Shown here: positions 1 to 6,952 of the stretch, piece by piece
Layout of the letters: every line of letters begins with the position of its first letter
Numbering within the stretch: the stretch's first letter is position 1
Origin: an uncultured Saprospiraceae bacterium
Lineage (GTDB): Bacteria; Bacteroidota; Bacteroidia; Chitinophagales; Saprospiraceae
DNA: 20,665 nt
Direction: 5' to 3'
Assembly (NCBI GenBank): GCA_938039305.1
Contig: CALHUZ010000229.1
Span: forward strand, 1 to 20,665
Position numbers and translations under genes: made by a program
Notes under the pieces: generated by a model
Told to the model about the DNA's origin: nothing
The model's database searches: none
The model's input: only the letters and a program-made list of their open reading frames with translations

Positions 1-173
1 GGAGACATGCTGTGGTGATTATATTCATCATAGGTGCCATTATATCACCACCTGATCTTCCTTCTCAATTGCTCATCGCTTTTCCACTGCTTGGCCTATA
101 TGAGCTAAGTATTAACATTGTGAAGCGTCTTGAAAAGAAAAAGAAGAAAGCAATAGCAGCCGGAACTGACTAA
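1..173 (+). CDS. tatC: Sec-independent protein translocase TatC, C-terminal fragment
   Basis: This is the 3' end of a gene that starts before the window. The open frame begins at base 3 and gives 57 residues before a TAA stop at 171-173. The fragment has two hydrophobic stretches separated by a proline-rich turn (ISPPDLPSQ), then LYELSI and a lysine-rich cytoplasmic tail (KRLEKKKKK). This pattern of ISPPD, a short loop, a last membrane helix and LYE-S-I is typical of the last two helices of TatC. TatC is the inner-membrane receptor that binds twin-arginine signal peptides and starts export of folded proteins. The gene is convergent with porX, with 68 bases between them and no clear terminator. 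The assignment rests on the C-terminus only, but the motif is distinctive. Confidence 0.85.
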   Translation, partial: RHAVVIIFIIGAIISPPDLPSQLLIAFPLLGLYELSINIVKRLEKKKKKAIAAGTD

Positions 174-241
174 GTACTTTCTTCTTGAATCCTTTGCCGA
201 GGTTGACGTCGCTTATACGCAGTGAGATTTCCCTGCATACT

Positions 242-1798
242 TTACTTGCCGCTCAATTTAATAAACGGACATATGATCTCTTCAAGTGATACACCTCCAT
301 GCTGAAATGTATTCATATAAAGGTTGTTGTATTTGTTGTAGTTGTTCGGATATAAAAAGAATCGCTCCTCTTTCGCAAATACATATGATGTACTGATATT
401 TACTGAAGGCAATCCAATGGAGCTTGGTTTCTTTATTTCAAAGACTTCTTTGCTTGCATAGTTCAAGTTCCGACCACTCTTATATCTAAGGTTAGTTGTA
501 GTCTCTCTATCACCTATGATCTTTGTAGGCTTGTGAACTCTGATCGTACCATGATCTGTAGTGATAAACACATTGACATCCTTATCTCTTAGTTTTTCTA
601 ATGCACCTTTAAGAGGCGAGTTCTCAAACCAAGAAAGAGTCAGTGAACGATATGCCTTCTCATCTCCTGCAAGTTCTTTCAACACTTCCATCTCTGTACG
701 AGCATGAGAAAGCATGTCTATAAAATTGTAGACGATTACTGTTAGATCATTCTGACTATAGTTCAAGATGTTATCAAGCATGAACTTCGCCTTGCTCACA
801 TTGGTTACTTTTAAGTAATCCACTGTCATTGGCTTTCTAATCATACGATCGACTTGAGACTTTAGAAAGTCAGCCTCATAATTGTTCTTTCCTCCTTCTT
901 CATGATCATATGACCACTTACTTGGATAGTGCTTGACAATATCTGCCGGCGTCATCCCTGCGAAGATGGCGTTCCTACTATACTGCGTGCATGTGGGAAG
1001 AATACTATAGAACGTTTTTTCTTGCTCTACACGAAACATCTGCGTCACTTCCGGTTCAATGATCTTCCATTGATCAAATCTCAGATTATCCAATAAGAAA
1101 ACGTAGTTAGGCTTCTTATCCGCTAACTCAGGGAAGAGGTAATTTTTAAATAAGTTGTGAGACATGACGGGTGCATCATCTGGCTTTGCAAACCAATCTT
1201 CGTAGTTCTTCGAGATGAACTTGTTGAACTCAGCATTAGCCTCATTCTTTTGCATCTGAAGAATATCTTGCATCTCTGTCGTATTGGACTTGTCCAACTT
1301 CAGCTCCCAACCGATGATCTTCTTATATATATCAACCCAACCTTCTTTATCAAGACCACTATTGATCTCCATTAAGATATTGCGAAACTCCACTTGATAA
1401 TCTGTCATCGTCTTTTCACTGACCAATCTTTTGTTATCCGTGAGCTTTTTGAGCGTCAGTAAGATCTGATTTGGATTAACTGGCTTGATAAGGTAGTCGT
1501 CGATCTGGGAGCCGATGGCTTCTTCCATCAGATTTTCTGCTTCATTCTTTGTGATCATCACAATGGGCACATTAGCATTCTTCTCTTTGAGTCTGGAAAG
1601 TGTCTCAAGCCCACTTATACCTGGCATACTTTCATCCAAGAAGACGACATCTATGTCCTTCTGCTCATCAAAGACATCAAGAGCATCATGCCCGTTACTT
1701 ACGGTTACTACTTTGTATCCTTTCTTCTCAAGGAAGAATAACTGAGGTTTAAGCATGTCGATCTCATCGTCAGCCCACAAAATTTTTATGCCCGCCAT
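242..1798 (-). CDS. porX: PorX-type response regulator with PglZ domain
   Basis: This 518-residue protein has an N-terminal CheY-like receiver domain (about 1-120) and a C-terminal PglZ/alkaline-phosphatase-superfamily domain (about 210-515). In the receiver, D10 and D11 form the acidic pocket, D55 in VVFLDESMPG is the predicted phosphoacceptor, and T83 and K105 are the conserved switch residues. In the PglZ part, D237 (LLDNLRFD), T271 in PTCTQYSRNA, D361-x3-H365, D415-H416 (TTDHGT) and H500 (QHGG) look like the metal-binding and nucleophile set. In Porphyromonas and Flavobacterium, PorX is activated by the kinase PorY and controls type IX secretion genes with the sigma factor SigP, and its PglZ domain is a zinc-dependent phosphodiesterase acting on oligonucleotides. 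Length and both active sites look intact. The gene is divergent from the HD-domain gene across 180 bases. Confidence 0.93.
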   Translation of the reverse strand: MAGIKILWADDEIDMLKPQLFFLEKKGYKVVTVSNGHDALDVFDEQKDIDVVFLDESMPGISGLETLSRLKEKNANVPIVMITKNEAENLMEEAIGSQIDDYLIKPVNPNQILLTLKKLTDNKRLVSEKTMTDYQVEFRNILMEINSGLDKEGWVDIYKKIIGWELKLDKSNTTEMQDILQMQKNEANAEFNKFISKNYEDWFAKPDDAPVMSHNLFKNYLFPELADKKPNYVFLLDNLRFDQWKIIEPEVTQMFRVEQEKTFYSILPTCTQYSRNAIFAGMTPADIVKHYPSKWSYDHEEGGKNNYEADFLKSQVDRMIRKPMTVDYLKVTNVSKAKFMLDNILNYSQNDLTVIVYNFIDMLSHARTEMEVLKELAGDEKAYRSLTLSWFENSPLKGALEKLRDKDVNVFITTDHGTIRVHKPTKIIGDRETTTNLRYKSGRNLNYASKEVFEIKKPSSIGLPSVNISTSYVFAKEERFFLYPNNYNKYNNLYMNTFQHGGVSLEEIICPFIKLSGK

Positions 1799-1978
1799 AC
1801 AACAGAATATTAGTTATTAATTAAGAAAGAATATTTACGAAAGTAAAAAGTGCGCTATAGTCGAGCTTGAAGGTGAGAGAAGTCGATGACTACTCGTTAA
1901 GTACTGAAAAAACGAGCCCACATGACTTTTATTCTACTGACGTGAAATTTAGGTACGGATTATGCAATAGATATAGAC
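1799..1978. other. Divergent intergenic region between porX and the HD-domain gene
   Basis: These 180 bases must hold the promoters of both flanking genes. I found no perfect TAnnTTTG element on either strand; the nearest on the minus strand is TACTTTCG, one mismatch, about 40 bases ahead of porX. A weak inverted repeat with 6-bp arms (CTCGTT at 1893-1898 and AACGAG at 1911-1916, 12-base loop) is present and may be chance. No open frame in this stretch looks like a gene. Confidence 0.4.
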
Positions 1979-3190
1979 ATGTCCAAGATAAAGATATTCA
2001 ATGATCCGATCTATGGATTAGTTAGTTACCCGTACGAGTTCATTTATGAGCTCATCGATCACCCCTACTTTCAAAGATTAAGAAGGATACAGCAGCTTGG
2101 CATGTCCAGCATCGTATATCCTGGAGCCACCCACTCGCGCTTCCATCATGCGCTCGGTGCACTCCATCTTTGCGATAAACTGATCATCAATCTAAAATCC
2201 AAGGGAGTCGATATAACTACAGAAGAGCATGAGGCTACTCTCATAGCTATCTTATTACACGATGTGGGCCATGGTCCTTACTCTCATGCTCTTGAGGGGG
2301 AGATCATCGCAGTGCATCATGAAGATCTGACACTACAGATCATGCGTAAACTTAATGAAGAGTTTCATGGTCGTTTGGATATGGCAATCAGGATATTTAC
2401 CAAAGGGTACCCTAAGGCTTTCTTATCAGAGATGATATCAGGACAAGTCGATGTAGATCGAATGGATTATCTGAGTAGGGATAGTTTCTATACTGGAGTT
2501 GCTGAAGGCATCATTGGTTATGACAGAATCATCAAAATGATGAACGTCTATGAAGGTGCGCTCGTAATAGAGCAAAAAGGTATTCACTCAATCGAGAAGT
2601 TCTTACTGTCTCGTCACTTTATGTACCATCAAGTCTATATGCACAAGACAGCCCTAGCTGCCGATCATATGCTAAAGATGTTCCTTAAAGAATATAAAGA
2701 AGAACTTAAATCCAGCACTCCACCTACTTTTGAATCTTCCTTGATTAGACTTATCAATGAAAATATCACGCTGGATTCGGATCAGCAGATTGAAGCATTT
2801 CTCAACATCGATGATTCCGATGTTATCACATTGATTAAATCTTGCCAAAATAGCAGTAATAGAATCCTACAAATATTATCTCAAGGATTATTAAATCGGC
2901 GAATCTTCGGGATTACCCAGCAGGGCAAACCACTAGAAAAAATAGAAATAGATGCCATCATTAGAGAAGGATCTATAAAATGTGGGATTGATGAGCGATT
3001 TTTTGTTAAAATGCTTAATTTCGGATCCGAGGGAAGTGCGATGTATGAGGCGAAGGACGAAATAAAAATTTTACTCAAGAAGCCAACAAGAACAGTGACC
3101 TTCAGAGCAGAATCTCGTCTAAACTGGGACCAAGGAAATGAGTCACTATTTTTTGCGACATATCCTAAAGAAATGTTGGCAAAACAATGA
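1979..3190 (+). CDS. HD-domain phosphohydrolase, SAMHD1/dNTPase-like (COG1078)
   Basis: This 403-residue cytosolic protein belongs to the dGTPase/SAMHD1-like HD superfamily. The metal-binding set is visible: H57 in SRFHHALG, H94-D95 in LLHDVGHGP, and D160 in VDVDRMDYLSRDS, which aligns with the DVDKWDYFARD segment of SAMHD1. The start region, FNDPIYGLV followed by HPYFQRLRRIQQLG, is also typical of the family. Members hydrolyse dNTPs or other nucleotides; the substrate here cannot be read from sequence. In many Bacteroidota I recall this gene lying beside porX and followed by lipid A genes such as lpxD. Here the porX neighbour is kept, but the next gene is the repeat/OmpA protein. The 3' end of this gene carries the -33 part of the promoter for that next gene. 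Confidence 0.88.
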   Translation: MSKIKIFNDPIYGLVSYPYEFIYELIDHPYFQRLRRIQQLGMSSIVYPGATHSRFHHALGALHLCDKLIINLKSKGVDITTEEHEATLIAILLHDVGHGPYSHALEGEIIAVHHEDLTLQIMRKLNEEFHGRLDMAIRIFTKGYPKAFLSEMISGQVDVDRMDYLSRDSFYTGVAEGIIGYDRIIKMMNVYEGALVIEQKGIHSIEKFLLSRHFMYHQVYMHKTALAADHMLKMFLKEYKEELKSSTPPTFESSLIRLINENITLDSDQQIEAFLNIDDSDVITLIKSCQNSSNRILQILSQGLLNRRIFGITQQGKPLEKIEIDAIIREGSIKCGIDERFFVKMLNFGSEGSAMYEAKDEIKILLKKPTRTVTFRAESRLNWDQGNESLFFATYPKEMLAKQ

Positions 3191-3205
3191 CTTTAACTAC
3201 TTTTG
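3176..3205 (+). promoter_or_regulatory. Bacteroidota-type promoter for the repeat/OmpA gene
   Basis: TTG at 3176-3178 (-33), a 19-base spacer, and TACTTTTG at 3198-3205, a perfect match to the -7 consensus TAnnTTTG, form a near-ideal Bacteroidota housekeeping promoter. Transcription should start near 3212, leaving a leader of about 45 AT-rich bases before the ATG at 3259. The promoter overlaps the last codons and stop of the HD-domain gene, so the downstream gene is probably transcribed on its own. Seen in sequence; activity is inferred. Confidence 0.7.
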
Positions 3206-3258
3206 CACCCCAAATCAAAAAAGTCCAAATTAATTTTTAAATAAACGCTTTCAAAAAC

Positions 3259-5460
3259 ATGAGAAATCTAAACTCTTTATTTACTATTTGTCTGCTATTT
3301 GCGTTTGCAGCACTTTACGCTCAACCTGAGGCCGGCATGCCTTCAGTACCGGGTAAGTGCTATGCAAAATGTCAAATCGTAGATCAGTACGAGACTGTTA
3401 CTGAAAAGGTTCTTGTAAAAGAAGCTTCGACGAAGGTTGCAGTAAGTCCAGCGACTTACGAGACTGTATCAGAACGAGTACTTACAAAAGAAGCAGGAAC
3501 TGCATTGACAGCTTCATCTGCAACATTCGAAACTGTATCAGAGCAAAAGTTGGCTGCAGAAGCTTCTACTACTCTATCAGTTATCCCTGCAAAGTTTGAA
3601 ACTATGTCAGAAAGAGTGCTTACTAAAGAGGCTCCTAGAGCTATGGTAGGAACTTATTCTAATGGTTCAATGGGTGAGGTAGGAACTTTGACTACATCTC
3701 CAGCAAGATTTGAGACTGTATCAGAGCAGATCTTAGCAAAAGAGGCTTACACAGTATTACGTGTTGTGCCTGCTGTATTTGAGACAGTTACTGAGCAGAA
3801 GCTTGTTCAAGAAGCTTCTACACGTATCGCTACTGTACCAGCTGAGTATGAGACAATCACTGAGCAAGTATTAACTAAGGAAGCTTACACGACATTGTCT
3901 GTAGTTCCTGCAGTTTACGAAACAGTATCAGAGCAAGTTTTAGCTAAAGCTGCTTACTCTACTATCAGAACTGTTCCAGCTGTATATGAGACAGTTACTG
4001 AGACAGTATTAGCACAGGAGGCAGGAACTCGTATCGAACGTATCCCTGCAGAGTTTGAGACAATCTCTGAAACTATCCAGACTGCTGCTGCTTCAACAAG
4101 ATGGGAAAGAAGAAAGGCTGATAAGAATTGTCTTTCTGCAGATCCTGAAGATTGTTTAGTATGGTGTCTTGTAGAAGTGCCTGCACAGAGCCGTACATTC
4201 ACAAAGCAAGTAAGAAAAGCTTGTGCCGCAGGTTATACTGCAAGTGGAGATGACTGTATCAGAACAATCGAAGTACCTGCAAGAAACGAGACAAGGTCTT
4301 ACCAGAAGCTTGTTACTCCAGCTACAAGTGTTAAGTCTGACGTACCTGCTGTATATAAGACAAGAACTTATAGAAAGCTCGTTACTCCAGCTACTACAAG
4401 AACAACTGAAGTTCCTGCTGTATATGGCACAAGATCTTACCAGAAGATAGTTAAGCCAGCTTCAACAGTGACAACAGAGATTCCTGCGAGATACGAGACT
4501 GTATCTATGCAAAAGTTAGTTACTCCAGCTACTACAAGAGTAGAAGAAGTACCTGCTGTATATACAACAAGAACATTCCAGAAGTTAGTTACTCCAGCGA
4601 GCGCATCTATCGTTCCTTGTGGAGCTACGTCAGTACTTGCTGTGAACTTTGAGACTGGATCAGCACAACTTACATCATCATCTACAGCTGAAATCAATAG
4701 AGTAAAAGCTATGTTGATGGAGAAGACAGGTGTAACTGCTCAGCTTGTAGGTCACACAGACAACGTAGGATCAGCTGCGCTAAACAAGTCTTTATCTGAA
4801 AGAAGAGCACAAGCTGTATATCAAGCACTTGTAGATGCAGGCGTTCCTGCTTCAAGACTTGGTTATGCAGGTATGGGTGCAGATCAACCAGTTGCTACTA
4901 ACGCAACTGCGAATGGTAGAAGCCAGAACAGAAGAACAGAGATGGTAACTTCAGGTGATACTGGAGGAGGAGATTGTAATACTTATGGTAACAGAAGCTA
5001 CCAGAAGTTAGTATCACCTGCTTCAACAACAACTAATGAGATACCAGCAAAATATGAGACTTACTCTTACCAGAAGTTAGTTTCTGACGCATCTGTAAGC
5101 TCAACTGACATCGCGGCTCAGTACAGTGATAGAAGCTACAAGAAGTTAGCTGCTGCTGCTTCAACTTCAGTAACAGAGACGCCTGCTCAGTACAACAACA
5201 TTACTAAGCGTAATCTTGTAACTGCAGGTGGATTCACTAAGTGGGAAGAAGTAGTATGTAACTCTGACGTAGATGCTAATCTATACAGATCTATTCAGCA
5301 AGCACTTTCTGACAAAGGATACAACATTGGCGCAGCTGGTGTTGATGGTTCTTGGGGAGCTGCTTCAAAAGCTGCTTTAGTGAAGTTCCAGAGAGATAAT
5401 GGTCTTCCTATCGGAAACATGAATATCGAGACACTTAAGGCTCTTGGAGTAAGAAAGTAA
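3259..5460 (+). CDS. Secreted 23-residue-repeat protein with internal OmpA domain and C-terminal peptidoglycan-binding domain
   Basis: This 733-residue protein starts with a Sec signal peptide (hydrophobic residues about 7-20, cleavage probably near A21). Residues 41-283 hold ten copies of a 23-residue repeat, consensus VPAxYETVTEQVLxKEAST. A Cys-rich linker follows, with one isolated unit near 307-320. Residues 339-449 hold five copies of a related form (VPAVYxTRSYQKLVTPATT). Residues 455-565 are an OmpA C-terminal-like domain with NFETGSAQL, GHTDNVG (D501) and LSERRAQ (R516), matching the diaminopimelate-contacting Asp and Arg at 15-residue spacing. About four more repeats follow (575-655), then a PG_binding_1-like module (672-731, VDGSWGAASKAALVKFQRDNGLP). 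Ten cysteines are present. No type IX sorting domain is evident. Two wall-binding modules suggest a protein held to peptidoglycan; the role of the repeats is unknown. A strong promoter and terminator flank it, so it is likely monocistronic and well expressed. Confidence 0.85.
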   Translation: MRNLNSLFTICLLFAFAALYAQPEAGMPSVPGKCYAKCQIVDQYETVTEKVLVKEASTKVAVSPATYETVSERVLTKEAGTALTASSATFETVSEQKLAAEASTTLSVIPAKFETMSERVLTKEAPRAMVGTYSNGSMGEVGTLTTSPARFETVSEQILAKEAYTVLRVVPAVFETVTEQKLVQEASTRIATVPAEYETITEQVLTKEAYTTLSVVPAVYETVSEQVLAKAAYSTIRTVPAVYETVTETVLAQEAGTRIERIPAEFETISETIQTAAASTRWERRKADKNCLSADPEDCLVWCLVEVPAQSRTFTKQVRKACAAGYTASGDDCIRTIEVPARNETRSYQKLVTPATSVKSDVPAVYKTRTYRKLVTPATTRTTEVPAVYGTRSYQKIVKPASTVTTEIPARYETVSMQKLVTPATTRVEEVPAVYTTRTFQKLVTPASASIVPCGATSVLAVNFETGSAQLTSSSTAEINRVKAMLMEKTGVTAQLVGHTDNVGSAALNKSLSERRAQAVYQALVDAGVPASRLGYAGMGADQPVATNATANGRSQNRRTEMVTSGDTGGGDCNTYGNRSYQKLVSPASTTTNEIPAKYETYSYQKLVSDASVSSTDIAAQYSDRSYKKLAAAASTSVTETPAQYNNITKRNLVTAGGFTKWEEVVCNSDVDANLYRSIQQALSDKGYNIGAAGVDGSWGAASKAALVKFQRDNGLPIGNMNIETLKALGVRK
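3379..4107 (+). repeat. Array 1: ten protein-level 23-residue (69-bp) repeats
   Basis: The aromatic residue opening each [YF]ET[VIM][ST]E motif falls at residues 44, 67, 90, 113, 151, 174, 197, 220, 243 and 266. Every step is exactly 23 except 113 to 151, which carries an extra 15 residues (about 129-143, rich in Gly, Ser and Met). Units differ at the nucleotide level, so this is an old, selected protein repeat rather than a recent DNA tandem duplication. The array ends with STRWERRK and a Cys-containing linker. Confidence 0.9.
4273..4605 (+). repeat. Array 2: five 23-residue repeats of the TRSYQKLVTPA form
   Basis: The residue before the QKL/RKL core falls at 348, 371, 394, 417 and 440, an exact 23-residue step. 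Units share VPA-x-[YF]-x-T-x-[ST] and A-[ST] positions with array 1, but the glutamate-rich face (ETVSEQ) is replaced by basic residues (TRSYQK). The fourth unit (RYETVSMQKLVTPA) is a hybrid of both forms, which supports common origin. The array runs straight into the OmpA-like domain. Confidence 0.88.
4981..5223 (+). repeat. Array 3: about four 23-residue repeats after the OmpA domain
   Basis: The core positions fall at residues 581, 604, 627 and 650, again 23 apart. The first unit begins directly after a GDTGGGDC linker that ends the OmpA domain and lacks the VPA lead-in; the last (NNITKRNLVTAGG) is degenerate. It closes with FTKWEEVVC, which resembles the RWERRK plus Cys cap that ends array 1. 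Confidence 0.82.
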
Positions 5461-5473
5461 TCTCAATGATATA

Positions 5474-5491
5474 AGACTTCTGTAGAAGTCT
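5474..5491 (+). repeat. Small hairpin ahead of the main terminator
   Basis: AGACTTC (5474-5480) and GAAGTCT (5485-5491) form a perfect 7-bp stem with a TGTA loop, 13 bases after the stop of the repeat/OmpA gene. Its right arm overlaps the start of the larger terminator stem, so the two structures cannot both form fully. It may protect the mRNA 3' end or be a decayed terminator. Confidence 0.5.
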
Positions 5492-5540
5492 AAATAAAAA
5501 GAGTCTTCTCACATGATGTGAGAAGACTCTTTTTATTTAG
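5490..5540. terminator. Strong bidirectional-type intrinsic terminator
   Basis: Bases 5490-5513 and 5517-5540 are perfect inverted complements of 24 bp around a 3-base TGA loop. The stem has a GC-containing core (GAGTCTTCTCACA) flanked by an A-run on the left and a T-run on the right, so either strand gives a hairpin followed by a U-rich tract. It separates the repeat/OmpA gene from glyA, which lie in the same direction. Confidence 0.85.
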
Positions 5541-5609
5541 ATAAAGTCTTTAATCACTCTTCATCATAAATATTCCGTCTTATTCCGACTAAAGAAATAT
5601 AGTAAATTA

Positions 5610-5617
5610 TACATTTG
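5610..5617 (+). promoter_or_regulatory. Candidate -7 element of the glyA promoter
   Basis: TACATTTG matches the Bacteroidota -7 consensus TAnnTTTG exactly. No TTG is found at the expected -33 position, so the promoter is less complete than the one at 3176. A start near 5624 would give a leader of about 27 bases. The TTG at 5615-5617 is part of this element, which argues against using it as a start codon for glyA. Confidence 0.55.
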
Positions 5618-5650
5618 TATTTTTATTATCAATTCATATCAAGAGAAATC

Positions 5651-6931
5651 ATGGATAGCGTATTCCACCTCATAGACAGAGAACTACATCGCCAAAGATC
5701 AGGAGTAGAACTTATCGCTTCTGAAAACTTTGTAAGCCAACCAGTTATCGATGCTATGGGTAGCTGCTTAACAAACAAATACGCCGAGGGATATCCAGGA
5801 AAAAGGTATTATGGTGGATGTGAAGTAGTTGATGAGATAGAAACACTTGCTATCGAAAGACTTAAGTTACTGTTTGGTGCAGCTTATGCAAATGTTCAAC
5901 CACACTCTGGAGCTCAAGCCAATGCTGCTATCTTCTTAGCGTGCTTGGAAGCTGGTGATACGATATTGGGATTTGATTTATCACATGGAGGTCACTTGTC
6001 TCATGGTTCGCCAGTTAACTTTTCAGGCAAAGTATACAATCCAGTTTTCTATGGAGTAGAAGAAGAGACTGGTACTATAGATATGGATAAGGTGGAAGCA
6101 TTAGCTAAAGCCAACAAACCAAAGTTGATCATCTGTGGTGCATCAGCTTACAGTAGAGACTGGGATTATATTCGCTTTAGAGCAATCGCAGATGAAGTAG
6201 GTGCTCTGCTTTTGGCCGATATCGCCCACCCTGCTGGATTAATAGCAGGCAAGCATCTTAACGATCCTCTCCCCCACTGTCACATCGTAAGTTCTACAAC
6301 ACATAAAACGCTTAGAGGACCAAGAGGTGGTATCATAATGATGGGTAATGACTTTGAGAACCCTTGGGGAAGAACAACTAAGAAAGGGAACCCAATCATG
6401 ATGTCATCTATCATGAATAGTGGCGTGTTCCCTGGCATGCAAGGAGGCCCATTAGAACATGTGATTGCAGCAAAGGCGGTAGCATTTGCAGAAGCATTAG
6501 ATCCTTCCTTTACAGCATATGGATCTCAAGTTATTTCCAATGCTAAAGTTATGTCCCAAGCATTTGTAGATAAAGGCTATAAAGTGATATCAGGAGGAAC
6601 AGACAATCACTTAATGTTGATTGATCTAAGATCTAAGAATGTAACTGGGAAAGACGCTGAGAAAGCACTTGTCCGCGCCGAAATAACTGTGAATAAAAAC
6701 ATGGTTCCTTACGATGATAAAAGTCCTTTCGTGACATCAGGAATCAGAGTGGGAACAGCAGCTATAACGTCAAGAGGATTTAAAGAAGATGATTGTGTGC
6801 AGGTTGTAGATTGGTTAGATCATGTGATCACCAACATGGAAAATGAAAAGGTCATCAAAGAAATCGGTGGGCTCGTAAATACATTTATGACTCAATTCCC
6901 GCTTTATCAAGATCAAGTAGTCTCAGCTTAG
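5651..6931 (+). CDS. glyA: Serine hydroxymethyltransferase
   Basis: This 426-residue PLP enzyme interconverts serine plus tetrahydrofolate with glycine plus methylenetetrahydrofolate, the main one-carbon source for purine, thymidylate and methionine synthesis. Visible motifs are GVELIASENFVS (18-29), YAEGYPGKRYYGG (44-56), the PLP-contacting D190 and H193 in LLADIAHPAGL, and the Schiff-base lysine K219 in SSTTHKTLRGPRGG. Length is normal for the bacterial enzyme. I chose ATG at 5651 because MDSVFHLIDRE begins where the family begins; the in-frame TTG at 5615 lies inside the likely promoter and would add an unusual 12-residue tail. It is insulated upstream by the terminator at 5490-5540 and converges with truA 21 bases downstream. 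Confidence 0.96.
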   Translation: MDSVFHLIDRELHRQRSGVELIASENFVSQPVIDAMGSCLTNKYAEGYPGKRYYGGCEVVDEIETLAIERLKLLFGAAYANVQPHSGAQANAAIFLACLEAGDTILGFDLSHGGHLSHGSPVNFSGKVYNPVFYGVEEETGTIDMDKVEALAKANKPKLIICGASAYSRDWDYIRFRAIADEVGALLLADIAHPAGLIAGKHLNDPLPHCHIVSSTTHKTLRGPRGGIIMMGNDFENPWGRTTKKGNPIMMSSIMNSGVFPGMQGGPLEHVIAAKAVAFAEALDPSFTAYGSQVISNAKVMSQAFVDKGYKVISGGTDNHLMLIDLRSKNVTGKDAEKALVRAEITVNKNMVPYDDKSPFVTSGIRVGTAAITSRGFKEDDCVQVVDWLDHVITNMENEKVIKEIGGLVNTFMTQFPLYQDQVVSA

Positions 6932-6952
6932 TACTGAACTCCGCGAGAACTG

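Noticed and set aside
174..241. Possible terminator between tatC and porX
   Set aside because: Only a 4-bp stem (GCAG with CTGC) is present and no T-run follows, so it does not support a terminator.
3379..5223. Possible CRISPR-like or DNA satellite repeat because of the regular 69-base period
   Set aside because: The repeat is conserved only at the protein level, units are diverged in DNA, there are no spacers, and one frame runs through all of it.
5615..5650. Upstream in-frame TTG start for glyA adding 12 residues
   Set aside because: The TTG is inside a TAnnTTTG promoter element and the family's N-terminus begins at the ATG at 5651.
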